A stretch of 6,554 nucleotides of DNA from NCBI GenBank assembly GCA_031267175.1, contig JAIRZP010000251.1:1-6554 (forward strand), written 5' to 3'. The DNA is from Coriobacteriales bacterium. GTDB lineage: Bacteria > Actinomycetota > Coriobacteriia > Coriobacteriales > UBA8131. How positions within the stretch are numbered: position 1 is the first letter of the stretch; the number at the start of each line of letters is the position of its first letter. Both the position numbers and the translations under genes were made by a program. Under the pieces are notes generated by a model, which saw only the letters and a list, made by a program, of their open reading frames with translations, did no database searches and was not told the origin of the DNA. Shown one piece after another: positions 1-5,649 of the stretch.

Positions 1-645
1 TTCGATAATGAGGATTGCTGGCACAACTATGAGCGACCAGGTTATATCCCCCAGAGTAAAAAGCCTGATAACCAACAGTATTGTTCCAAATGTCAAACCC
101 ACGGGGCACACGAGACAAAAAACCGGAAAGCCAAAAACAGCGGTAGAAACCACAAATCCACCAAGAATGAAGTGTCGTGAATCCAAAGGTTTTCGTGTTT
201 TTGAACAAGAGGAGCACCCTTTCCCAGAAACAGAGGCTTTCAACAGCGCCTTTTCGCTCCCAGTCAGTCCATCGGTCTTTTCTGGATTGGGGGTTTCGAC
301 CAAATCCCCAGGCTGTACCTGGCTAACGTTGGTGCGTTGGATTGTCTCATTGCGCTTGAAGAGGCTTCGTATTCTCTGTACTACGGGAATCGGGCAAATC
401 CAAGCGCAAAATGCGCGCCCGAACAAGACAATGAGCGCTACAACAACCCCCAATGAAATCATGGCTTGCGGAATAATTGTCTTTGATGCAACCATGACAC
501 TGAGTGCTCCCAGCGGACACAAGAGGGCAATATCGGACCAGCCGATTGCCGAAAGCGTGCCAACTCCGCTGTTAAGCATAAAGCCGATACTGATGACAAC
601 CAGTAGCAATGACGCGGTAAGGGTTCGTAAGGTTTTTGATTTCAT
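1..645 (-). CDS. NapH-like membrane iron-sulfur quinol dehydrogenase subunit, 3' end off window
   Basis: The frame is open from ATG at 645 to the window edge (215 residues, no stop), so the C-terminus is missing. Hydrophobic stretches lie at about residues 8-24, 61-76, 160-178 and 184-214. Cysteine motifs typical of the NapH/CcoG polyferredoxin family are visible: FCAWICP (C80, C84), a GCSSC pair (C144, C147) and FCLVCPVG (C177, C180), plus C43 in LLCPLGAL. In NapH-type proteins the cysteine-rich cytoplasmic ferredoxin module usually follows the last helix and would be outside the window. The family takes electrons from menaquinol/ubiquinol and passes them to a NapG-type ferredoxin, which fits the gene just upstream (9 bp gap, same strand). 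The GAGAAA ahead of the ATG is a weak ribosome site. I give no symbol because the reductase served is unknown; it may not be a nitrate reductase. Confidence 0.85.
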   Translation of the reverse strand, partial: MKSKTLRTLTASLLLVVISIGFMLNSGVGTLSAIGWSDIALLCPLGALSVMVASKTIIPQAMISLGVVVALIVLFGRAFCAWICPIPVVQRIRSLFKRNETIQRTNVSQVQPGDLVETPNPEKTDGLTGSEKALLKASVSGKGCSSCSKTRKPLDSRHFILGGFVVSTAVFGFPVFCLVCPVGLTFGTILLVIRLFTLGDITWSLIVVPAILIIE

Positions 646-654
646 GTCTGTTTC

Positions 655-1359
655 TCAGGCCTCACTCTCCGGGCGTACCACTACAGCTCGTTCGGTAGCG
701 CCGCTTGAAATCGACGCATTCTGCAACGAAACACAGACGCTTTCACAGGCTCCACAACCATTACAATCCGCTTCGATAACAAAGGGACGACCATAACTGT
801 CAAGCTCGATTGCATGGTAAGGGCATGCATCGTAACAAAATCGACACCCGATAAGCATGAAAGCGAGGCACCAGTCTTTCCTTATCACCGCCTTGCCGAT
901 GATGGTATTTGCATCAGTTGCCTGGTCTGGCAAGCAAAGCGCATCGGTGGGACAGGCCTTTGCGCAGAGCGGATCACCTCCGTTTTCGTCAAGGCAAAAG
1001 TCGCAGTAATCATGGGAAAAATCGAGCGTAGGCGTACGGGAGTTGAGCAATCCCTTTTCAATATGAGCAGGCGCTATGACCTCACGGGGACAAATCTCGA
1101 TGCATTTTGCACATCTAATACAAGCTGCCATAAGCCTGTCTTCGTTTTGACCGCCTGGTGGCCGCAGTATCTCCTCTGCACTCACGAGTTTTGTACTCCC
1201 AAGGCCAAGAAGCACAGCGCAACATCCTACACCGCCCAGGAATGTCCGTCGAGAAATACCACCCTTTGAGCATTTGGGGTTTATAGTGGCTTTGGTGCTC
1301 TTGTTGAGCTGATGAGAACCCGTTCCTTCCGCGCCCCTGTCAGTTTCTCTGTCATGCAT
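655..1359 (-). CDS. Tat-exported NapG-like ferredoxin with four [4Fe-4S] cluster motifs
   Basis: This 234-residue protein has a twin-arginine motif, SRRTFLGG (R37, R38), followed by a hydrophobic stretch (residues 41-60), so it is predicted to be exported folded with its clusters. Four cysteine sets follow: C80/C83/C86/C90, C119/C122/C132/C136, C164/C172/C175/C179 and C199/C202/C205/C209. The spacing, including the long CxxC-x9-CxxxCP second set and the WC-x7-CxxCxxxCP third set, matches NapG/MauM-type ferredoxins. The role inferred from the family is to relay electrons from the NapH-like quinol oxidase to a periplasmic-side reductase. It sits 8 bp after the TorD stop and 9 bp before the NapH-like start. 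The 36 residues before the twin arginines are long for a Tat n-region, but I see no better internal ATG. The upstream AAGAG is a weak, distant ribosome site, so translation may be coupled to TorD. Confidence 0.88.
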   Translation of the reverse strand: MHDRETDRGAEGTGSHQLNKSTKATINPKCSKGGISRRTFLGGVGCCAVLLGLGSTKLVSAEEILRPPGGQNEDRLMAACIRCAKCIEICPREVIAPAHIEKGLLNSRTPTLDFSHDYCDFCLDENGGDPLCAKACPTDALCLPDQATDANTIIGKAVIRKDWCLAFMLIGCRFCYDACPYHAIELDSYGRPFVIEADCNGCGACESVCVSLQNASISSGATERAVVVRPESEA

Positions 1360-1367
1360 AGCGCGGT

Positions 1368-2111
1368 CTACTCTTGATTCTGGTCGAGCAATTGGCTGTG
1401 TTGCGGCCCCAGGTTTGTATTGAGAACCATAGCCAGAAATTCCTGATCCAGATTCAGAAATCCTTCAGTCAGAAACGCAAGGCCCAGGTAGAAATCTGTT
1501 TTCGCAAATTTTTTCATATCCGCTGTCAGCATCGGTATCCACGAAATCAAGTGATCCTCCAAAAAGTTCTGCTGCGTCAAGAGAAGCTTGTGTGTTCTGC
1601 CGATGCTTCCGCTTCGCAAAGACTCAACGATCCGACAGCACAGGATCTGTTGAAATTCAAGCTCCAGGGCTATGTGGTCTTCGCCCTCCTTCCAAGAGGC
1701 TTTTTTGTTAAGGCCAGAAGCTTTGTAGATGGCGAGGACTTCATCTCGCGCACCCTGCATCAAGAGGCGCTTTTCTGAGGTATAGACCGACTCAAAGGGG
1801 TACGCCGCAGAATAAGCAGTCATGCCATGACCTATGAATACCCGGGAATAATCAACTGCCAGTTCTTCCAAACTGCTTTCCCATCTACTACCCAAAAAAC
1901 CTGCCATGAGACGATAGCCTTCATCAACATCGGCAGTGCCGGTTTTGACGGGATAATCAGCTCTGCACACTTCCTCAAACATCGGTGTATCGATCTCAGA
2001 ATTAAAAAGGCGCGAAAGAAAACCATAGCTCGCCGCTCTCTGTTCATTAATCAGAATCAAGTCCTCTACGTCGAAGTCCTGCTGGGCTATTGTTACTGTG
2101 TTGCGTGTCAC
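1368..2111 (-). CDS. TorD/DmsD-family molybdoenzyme maturation chaperone
   Basis: This 247-residue, all-helical cytoplasmic protein has the hallmarks of the TorD family: VDYSRVFIG (87-93, after LEELA), the YPFESVYTSEKRLLM block (104-118), an acidic EDHIALELEF block (144-153), and the late HLISWIPML segment (187-195). Members bind the Tat leader of a molybdopterin oxidoreductase, hold it until the cofactor is inserted, and release it to the exporter. The start is GTG at 2111, sharing GTGA with the stop of the preceding gene (4 bp overlap), a usual sign of translational coupling. It lies 8 bp upstream of the Tat-exported ferredoxin. The client enzyme is not in view; it may be encoded beyond position 1 or elsewhere. 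Family assignment is firm; which subfamily (TorD, DmsD, NarJ-like) I cannot say. Confidence 0.9.
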   Translation of the reverse strand: MTRNTVTIAQQDFDVEDLILINEQRAASYGFLSRLFNSEIDTPMFEEVCRADYPVKTGTADVDEGYRLMAGFLGSRWESSLEELAVDYSRVFIGHGMTAYSAAYPFESVYTSEKRLLMQGARDEVLAIYKASGLNKKASWKEGEDHIALELEFQQILCCRIVESLRSGSIGRTHKLLLTQQNFLEDHLISWIPMLTADMKKFAKTDFYLGLAFLTEGFLNLDQEFLAMVLNTNLGPQHSQLLDQNQE

Positions 2112-2944
2112 GACACTACCTCCCTTGCGTCTTCTGTCTGCGCGTAGACAACATCGCCCAGGCGCAGTAAGGCTTCCTTTCCTGTGTCTGTTATGTGCCA
2201 GGACTTTTTCCAGACGAGCGCATCGCTCTTCTCAAGTTTCTCAGCAAAATACGCCGCGTGAAGCGGTGGTTCCTTGAGAAGAGGACTCTCTTTGATTGCA
2301 CCGGAAATGTCGGACAGGCTCGCTCCTTCTTCGCGGGAGCAGAGCGTCAGGACCTGTTTGTAAATCGGAAGGTAGGTCTCCTCCTCTAAAAACAGTGCCA
2401 GGAGCCGATCCTGAAAGTTGTCAGCTTCAACAAAGGCCCTTCCTTCTAAGGTCGTGAGCCAAAGTACTTTGTTGGGCTTGTCCACGTCGTAATAATCTTC
2501 GCAATCCTCAAAGTCCGCTTCCGGTTTGCTTGCGACAGCCATTTTCAACGAGTCGTCGTCGTACGTGCATCGGGCCAAGGCCCCGGCTTCCTCCAGCAGT
2601 AGACAGAATCTTGCCGCGCTGTACACCGAGACATTGTCTTTTTGCACGGTAGCAACCAGAAGATTTATCTCATGAACCGGCTGTTTCTCATAGCAGCTAT
2701 TCAGAATGCTCAGCAAGACCTTCCTTTGAGGTTTCATCAGCTCAAATAATTCGGCGATGCGTTCATCAGCCGATTTCAGGTTATGCATATCAGTTTGAGC
2801 TGAGAATAGTTCCTGTTCGATATTGCGGGCGAGATACCCGTTTTCGCATTGCGTTGTCTCAAGTTCAGAGTTTTGTGAGGCCTCGCATTCGGTTTCACTT
2901 CTGTGGTTGTTGGAAAAATCAGAACTATTCGCGTTCACTCTCAT
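2108..2944 (-). CDS. Conserved hypothetical, probable tandem winged-helix protein heading the molybdoenzyme operon
   Basis: I chose ATG at 2944 (278 residues) over the GTG at 2950, because that GTG lies inside the Shine-Dalgarno sequence AAGAGGTG, which sits 5 bases before the ATG. Residues 1-60 are polar, rich in Asn, Ser and Glu, and look disordered. From about residue 60 there appear to be two similar modules. The first is KPQRKVLLSIL, a helical stretch, then LLLEEAGAL and a wing-like WLTTLEGRAFVE (about 70-173). The second is YLPIYKQVLTLC, a helical stretch, then FAEKLEKSDALVW and ITDTGKEALLRL (about 191-262). That order of helices followed by a T-x-x-G-x-x-x-L ending is typical of winged-helix folds. 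I recall similar unnamed proteins beside molybdopterin oxidoreductase genes in Eggerthellaceae, but no function. It could be a regulator, or an assembly factor acting with TorD, with which it overlaps by 4 bp. Confidence 0.75.
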   Translation of the reverse strand: MRVNANSSDFSNNHRSETECEASQNSELETTQCENGYLARNIEQELFSAQTDMHNLKSADERIAELFELMKPQRKVLLSILNSCYEKQPVHEINLLVATVQKDNVSVYSAARFCLLLEEAGALARCTYDDDSLKMAVASKPEADFEDCEDYYDVDKPNKVLWLTTLEGRAFVEADNFQDRLLALFLEEETYLPIYKQVLTLCSREEGASLSDISGAIKESPLLKEPPLHAAYFAEKLEKSDALVWKKSWHITDTGKEALLRLGDVVYAQTEDAREVVS

Positions 2945-2947
2945 GTT

Positions 2948-2955
2948 CACCTCTT
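2948..2955 (-). promoter_or_regulatory. Ribosome binding site that fixes the start at 2944
   Basis: On the minus strand AAGAGGTG lies 5 bases (counted after AAGAGG) before ATG 2944. The alternative in-frame GTG at 2950 is the last three bases of this element, so it cannot serve as its own start. It is immediately downstream of the leader inverted repeat. Confidence 0.7.
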
Positions 2956-2957
2956 AG

Positions 2958-3028
2958 ACATAATGTTTGCATAATCCGGGGCACAAAACAGCGGCCTCCC
3001 CAAAGGCCAATATCCATGCAAACAATGT
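2958..3028 (-). promoter_or_regulatory. Inverted repeat in the operon's 5' leader
   Basis: The left arm, ACAT-AA-TGTTTGCAT (2958-2972), pairs with ATGCAAACAATGT (3016-3028): 13 pairs with a two-base bulge. Nested inside is a second stem, GGCCT (2993-2997) with AGGCC (3004-3008), around a 6-base loop. In the minus-strand transcript the whole structure lies between the predicted start site and the ribosome site, ending 2 bases before AAGAGGTG. It could be an RNA fold controlling translation. Alternatively it is a DNA operator of two TGTTTGCAT half-sites whose centres are about 50 bp, or five helical turns, apart. Confidence 0.5.
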
Positions 3029-3062
3029 CCGCTTGATAATGAGGCGAACTTTTCCTTGGCAC

Positions 3063-3091
3063 ACTATACGAAATTGCTTTCTGCCTGTCAA
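3063..3091 (-). promoter_or_regulatory. Near-consensus sigma-70 promoter of the left operon
   Basis: The minus strand reads TTGACA (3091-3086), a 17-base spacer, then TATAGT (3068-3063). This is a perfect -35 and a five-of-six -10 at optimal spacing. The predicted transcription start is an A at about 3056-3057, giving a leader of roughly 112 bases before ATG 2944. Confidence 0.75.
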
Positions 3092-3126
3092 CGGGCATCT
3101 TTACGTGCTGCACTACGGCGCACACA

Positions 3127-3144
3127 AACTCAGAGCAACTCAGA
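3127..3144. repeat. Tandem AACTCAGA direct repeat, 10 bp period
   Basis: AACTCAGA occurs at 3127-3134 and again at 3137-3144, separated by GC. A 10 bp period puts both copies on the same face of the helix. They lie between the two divergent promoters, about 70-80 bp upstream of each predicted start, a position where an activator could sit. The repeat is short and chance is possible. Confidence 0.3.
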
Positions 3145-3193
3145 CTATATGCAGGGCATCGCAAGGCAAAGGAGCCATCGTTGTCGCACATCG

Positions 3194-3202
3194 TGCTACA
3201 AT
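3194..3202 (+). promoter_or_regulatory. Extended -10 promoter candidate for the 228-residue gene
   Basis: TGCTACAAT is an extended -10 element (TGn plus TACAAT, five of six matches). No good -35 is present at 16-18 bp upstream, which is normal for extended -10 or activator-dependent promoters. The predicted start is near 3209. Confidence 0.4.
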
Positions 3203-3229
3203 CAGAGAGAACCAAAGAAGGTGATTGTC

Positions 3230-3313
3230 ATGATAAAGAGGCAGATAGTCAGGAAAGACGCTAAACTAGGGGCGGCATTGCCCACCAGGTTGAAAGGACA
3301 CTGCTATGAGTGA
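3230..3313 (+). CDS. Possible 27-residue leader peptide overlapping the next gene
   Basis: ATG 3230 follows a good ribosome site, AAGGTG (3218-3223), at 6-base spacing and lies about 20 bases after the predicted transcript start. The peptide is 27 residues and basic, beginning MIKRQIVRKDAK and ending HCYE. Its TGA (3311-3313) lies just inside the following gene, whose ATG is at 3306, so ribosomes finishing the leader would end at the next start. This arrangement suggests translational coupling or attenuation, but the downstream gene has its own AAAGGA site and short ORFs arise by chance. I recognise no homologue. Confidence 0.25.
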   Translation: MIKRQIVRKDAKLGAALPTRLKGHCYE

Positions 3314-3992
3314 GCGGATCTGGACGGACAGCCAGCTTGCTGAGATGGGCAAGCGAACCATCGACAAGCTCGGCGAGGCGGCAGACCGCGGTGACGCGGA
3401 CAGGATCAAGGAGCTGGCGCAGACCATGTACGACGAGTTTGCCCATCTGCACGATGGGTATATGGTTTGGATTGCAGGCCTTCTCACCTATATCTATGAA
3501 CGCGGCGGCGCCCGCGAGGTCGAGGCTGCCGAACGCTTTGCCCACGGCAAGGAGGCCCAGCTGGTCTTCCTGCCGCCTGAACACACGGATGTCAAGCATA
3601 TGGTCGAATCAATGGCGGCAGGATTACAGGGCCACGTTTACCAGCATATGACGCTTATAGAAGACGAGGAGAAGGTCGTACTCACCAACACGCCCTGCGG
3701 CTCCGGCGGCCGCCTCATCCAGATGGGAGGCTATGAACCGGAAGTGGGCCTGGCCAGGATCAAGGAGCCCAGTGACATTACCTTCAATACGCCCGACTAT
3801 CCTGTGTACTGTGTACACTGCCCCCTTTTCAACATGAACGCCGTGGATGACACGGGCGACTTCCTCTTCTTGAATAACCCACCTGAGAAAGACGGCTCCT
3901 TCTGCGAGTTCATCTTTTATAAGGATCCTGCCAACATCCCTGAGGAGTACTATAAGCGGTTGGGAAGGAGCAAGCCGCAGAGGGCCTTGTAG
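3306..3992 (+). CDS. Uncharacterised conserved protein with CGSGGR and YCVHC motifs
   Basis: This 228-residue soluble protein has no signal peptide or membrane segment. The start is supported by AAAGGA (3293-3298) 7 bases before ATG. The first half is helical, including HLHDGYMVWIAGLLTYIYE (47-65). The second half carries PCGSGGRLIQMG (130-141), PVYCVHCPLFN (166-176) and a late FCEFIFYKDP (199-208). C131, C169, H171 and C172 could together bind a metal or form a redox centre; that is inference. I recall proteins with this same T-P-C-G-S-G-G-R and Y-C-x-H-C pattern as unnamed hypotheticals in anaerobes such as sulfate reducers and clostridia-like degraders of aromatic compounds, but no established activity. 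It is divergent from the reductase operon and convergent with the LuxR-type gene (19 bp between stops), so it is probably a single-gene unit. Confidence 0.8.
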   Translation: MSERIWTDSQLAEMGKRTIDKLGEAADRGDADRIKELAQTMYDEFAHLHDGYMVWIAGLLTYIYERGGAREVEAAERFAHGKEAQLVFLPPEHTDVKHMVESMAAGLQGHVYQHMTLIEDEEKVVLTNTPCGSGGRLIQMGGYEPEVGLARIKEPSDITFNTPDYPVYCVHCPLFNMNAVDDTGDFLFLNNPPEKDGSFCEFIFYKDPANIPEEYYKRLGRSKPQRAL

Positions 3993-4001
3993 TGGCAAGG
4001 C
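3984..4001. terminator. Hairpin between convergent genes, weak bidirectional terminator candidate
   Basis: GCCTTG (3984-3989) and CAAGGC (3996-4001) form a perfect 6 bp stem around a 6-base loop that includes the TAG stop of the plus-strand gene. It sits in the narrow convergent junction where terminators are expected, but no T-tract follows on either strand, so intrinsic termination is doubtful. Confidence 0.25.
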
Positions 4002-4011
4002 GAAGAGGGCC

Positions 4012-5331
4012 TCAGCCGTCCATCTGATAGACCAGATCCAGCAGCTCCTGCTTGGAGTGGACTCCGGTCTTTTTGAAGATACGCTGGGTGTGGGTCTTGA
4101 CCGTGCTGGTGGTGACGAATTGCCGCTCGGCGATGTAGCTGGCGCTACGTCCCTGGATCAGGTATACGAGAATCTCGCCCTCTCGGGGCGAGAGGGAAAA
4201 ACGCCCGCTGATTTCCGCGCAGATGTCCGTTATCGGCTTTCCACTGATTTCCACGCGGATGTCATGGGGTTCGCGGCTGGCAGTCTGCGAGATGATGGTT
4301 GAGCGGCGTTGCGTCGAGATGATGGTCTGCACGGATACCGCCACGAGAAAGCTGATCTTCAGGATCAGATCGACGATACTGCCTGCCGTCCAACCTATCA
4401 ACGGAAAGATGGCGAACCAGGCCACAAACACCAACAAGGTCAGGGCGATGAACGGCCCTCCTGCCAGTACAGGCCTGAGCCCACTGGCCACCTCTCGGCT
4501 GAGACGCGTGACATGCAGGATGGCGCAGACAGCCAGCGAGAAACCAAAGGGGAAGAATGAGAACAGGCCAATGTCGATTATCCAGTCGCCAAAGAACCAG
4601 ATGATGACCAGAAAGGCCACACAGATGAGCGGGGCGATGAGGTAGAGGAGCGGGAGCATGGCTTCCTTGAGCAAGCGTGCCGTCAGGAGTGTGGCACAGG
4701 CTCCGAGTAGCAAGCCAAGCGCACTGTAGAAGAAATCAAGGGGCGCCAGGTCGCCGACACCTGGGTTGGTTATCAGGTAGTCGCTCCAGACGCCTGCCTG
4801 TATCGTCACGCAGAGCAGGAACCCGCCAAAGACCACCCAATTGCGGCCCAGCACTCCGCAGAACCGCTCCCCTGGGCCCTCCGGAGCAGGAGTCTTGGCA
4901 ACAAGGGCTTCACGTTTTTCGACAGCGGGAGTATCTACCGGGGGCACAGGGGTATCAACGGGGGATGCTGCGGCGTCTTGGACAGCCAAGGCGTTTCTGG
5001 GGACGAACAGCGAGAGTGCCAGGAGAACCACGAGAAAAACCAGGCAGAAAGGGGAGGGAAGCAGCACGAAAACGAGGCTCAAACCGGCTGCAAGCAAACA
5101 GGAGAGGGAGAGGATCGTCAAGGTTTCTCGCTCGCTCAAGGCTCTGAGGGAGCTTATCCATCTGATGCCGAGTGCGGAGGCTCCCAGGACAATAACGATG
5201 CCTACGGCCAGTGCAGGCACGCCAAACAGGCCCAGCTCGTCAAGCGCAGGGACGAGAAGCGGAGCACCGCCCAGGATGACAAACAGGCTGGCGGCCAGGC
5301 CGCTGATCGGTATAGAGGCTCTCCATCTCAC
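4012..5331 (-). CDS. Membrane-anchored LuxR-family transcriptional regulator
   Basis: I prefer GTG 5331 (439 residues), which has GAGGGAG 8 bases upstream. The frame extends to GTG 5391, but the extra residues are polar and that start has no better ribosome site. About ten hydrophobic helices are visible (roughly 11-30, 35-56, 71-91, 95-111, 165-183, 196-220, 226-248, 251-275, 292-314, 316-338). A Pro-rich hydrophilic linker with a PVDTP repeat separates the first four from the last six. The C-terminus is a GerE-type helix-turn-helix (376-439): FSLSPREGEIL, then ASYIAERQFVTTSTVKTHTQRIFKKTGV. Eggerthellaceae encode many such multi-helix LuxR proteins, often beside one exported reductase, which they are thought to control. 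The divergent flavoprotein gene is therefore the likely target. The ligand is unknown. The familiar architecture has about twelve helices, so this one may lack a pair, though counting by eye is approximate. Confidence 0.88.
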   Translation of the reverse strand: MRWRASIPISGLAASLFVILGGAPLLVPALDELGLFGVPALAVGIVIVLGASALGIRWISSLRALSERETLTILSLSCLLAAGLSLVFVLLPSPFCLVFLVVLLALSLFVPRNALAVQDAAASPVDTPVPPVDTPAVEKREALVAKTPAPEGPGERFCGVLGRNWVVFGGFLLCVTIQAGVWSDYLITNPGVGDLAPLDFFYSALGLLLGACATLLTARLLKEAMLPLLYLIAPLICVAFLVIIWFFGDWIIDIGLFSFFPFGFSLAVCAILHVTRLSREVASGLRPVLAGGPFIALTLLVFVAWFAIFPLIGWTAGSIVDLILKISFLVAVSVQTIISTQRRSTIISQTASREPHDIRVEISGKPITDICAEISGRFSLSPREGEILVYLIQGRSASYIAERQFVTTSTVKTHTQRIFKKTGVHSKQELLDLVYQMDG

Positions 5332-5441
5332 AGCAACTACTCCCTCTCTTCTCTCCGTCTCTTTATAGCATAAGACCTGCATACCCCTCACCCCGCACCG
5401 TCGGTTTTGGGTGATTATCTGGGAATTACTCGGAAATCATA

Positions 5442-5487
5442 CCTTTAGACGACAGGGCATCGAAGGAATGAGGCCTTTCGACGACAG
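5442..5487. repeat. 14 bp direct repeat pair, candidate operator
   Basis: CCTTT(A/C)GACGACAG occurs at 5442-5455 and 5474-5487, identical except for one base. The 32 bp offset is close to three helical turns. Both copies run into GGGCA, the second after an extra ACAG. The position between a regulator and its likely target suggests binding sites for that regulator. Confidence 0.45.
5460..5481. repeat. Imperfect inverted repeat overlapping the direct repeats
   Basis: TCGAAGG (5460-5466) faces CCTTTCGA (5474-5481) across 7 bases, with a single-base bulge. It spans the gap between the two direct-repeat copies and shares bases with the second. Confidence 0.3.
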
Positions 5488-5492
5488 ACAGG

Positions 5493-5504
5493 GCACCGCG
5501 GTGC
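5493..5504. promoter_or_regulatory. Perfect 12 bp palindrome, candidate operator
   Basis: GCACCGCGGTGC is a perfect dyad lying 5 bases after the second direct-repeat copy and about 145 bp before the flavoprotein start. LuxR-type regulators bind as dimers to dyad sites, so this is another candidate target. A 12 bp palindrome in GC-rich DNA can also occur by chance. Confidence 0.35.
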
Positions 5505-5649
5505 ACGTATCGTTGAATGACGGCGAGAACCGCCCCATTGCTGTGGGCCTGCTCTCAATCCGCGACACAGGCAGGACTGTTGGCACTGAAAGGAGTAAGG
5601 AGTGAAGAAAGGCAGTATGCGAGCAAACAACACAGAGAGAGGAAATACT

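Larger units (their letters stand above)
2945..3305. other. Divergent intergenic control region
   Basis: About 360 bp separates the minus-strand operon from the plus-strand 228-residue gene. Reading left to right it holds the operon's ribosome site, a long leader inverted repeat, a strong minus-strand promoter, a 10 bp-period direct repeat, a plus-strand extended -10 promoter and a small candidate leader ORF. Open frames crossing it on both strands (2925-3215 minus, 2967-3224 plus) have compositions unlike proteins and no good ribosome sites. Confidence 0.7.
5332..5649. other. Intergenic control region between regulator and flavoprotein
   Basis: These 318 bp hold a direct-repeat pair, an imperfect hairpin and a perfect palindrome (listed separately). 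I found no convincing -35/-10 pair for the plus-strand gene, consistent with an activator-dependent promoter. On the minus strand TATGCTATAAAG (about 5362-5373) is a possible -10 for the regulator, without a recognisable -35. A 64-codon plus-strand frame (5411-5605) has no protein-like character. Confidence 0.6.

Noticed and set aside
91..110. Suspected frameshift in the NapH-like gene around CPVG
   Set aside because: Re-reading the minus strand gives GTG GGT TTG ACA, so the frame continues intact through VGLTFGTILL to the window edge.
8..796. 262-codon plus-strand open frame
   Set aside because: It lies opposite the NapH-like gene and the end of the ferredoxin gene, both of which have clear cysteine motifs; its own translation has no recognisable domain.
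2958..3028. Molybdenum-cofactor riboswitch as identity of the leader fold
   Set aside because: The context is tempting, but I cannot match the known consensus by eye and the fold is a simple long hairpin; left as an unassigned structure.
2925..3215. 96-codon minus-strand ORF upstream of the operon
   Set aside because: It spans the strong promoter, is rich in Cys and Ser without a motif, and overlaps the first gene's start out of frame.
4223..5373. Several long plus-strand frames opposite the LuxR-type gene
   Set aside because: They are antisense shadows: low-complexity Arg/Ser/Gly-rich translations against a minus-strand gene with clear helices and helix-turn-helix.
5411..5605. 64-codon plus-strand ORF in the regulator/flavoprotein gap
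   Set aside because: No convincing ribosome site and no protein-like pattern, and it overlaps the repeat cluster that is better explained as control DNA.
5602..5649. Upstream in-frame starts (GTG 5602, ATG 5617) for the flavoprotein
   Set aside because: Both have purine-rich sequence upstream and cannot be excluded, but ATG 5650 gives a typical short Tat n-region and has AGAGAGG at good spacing.
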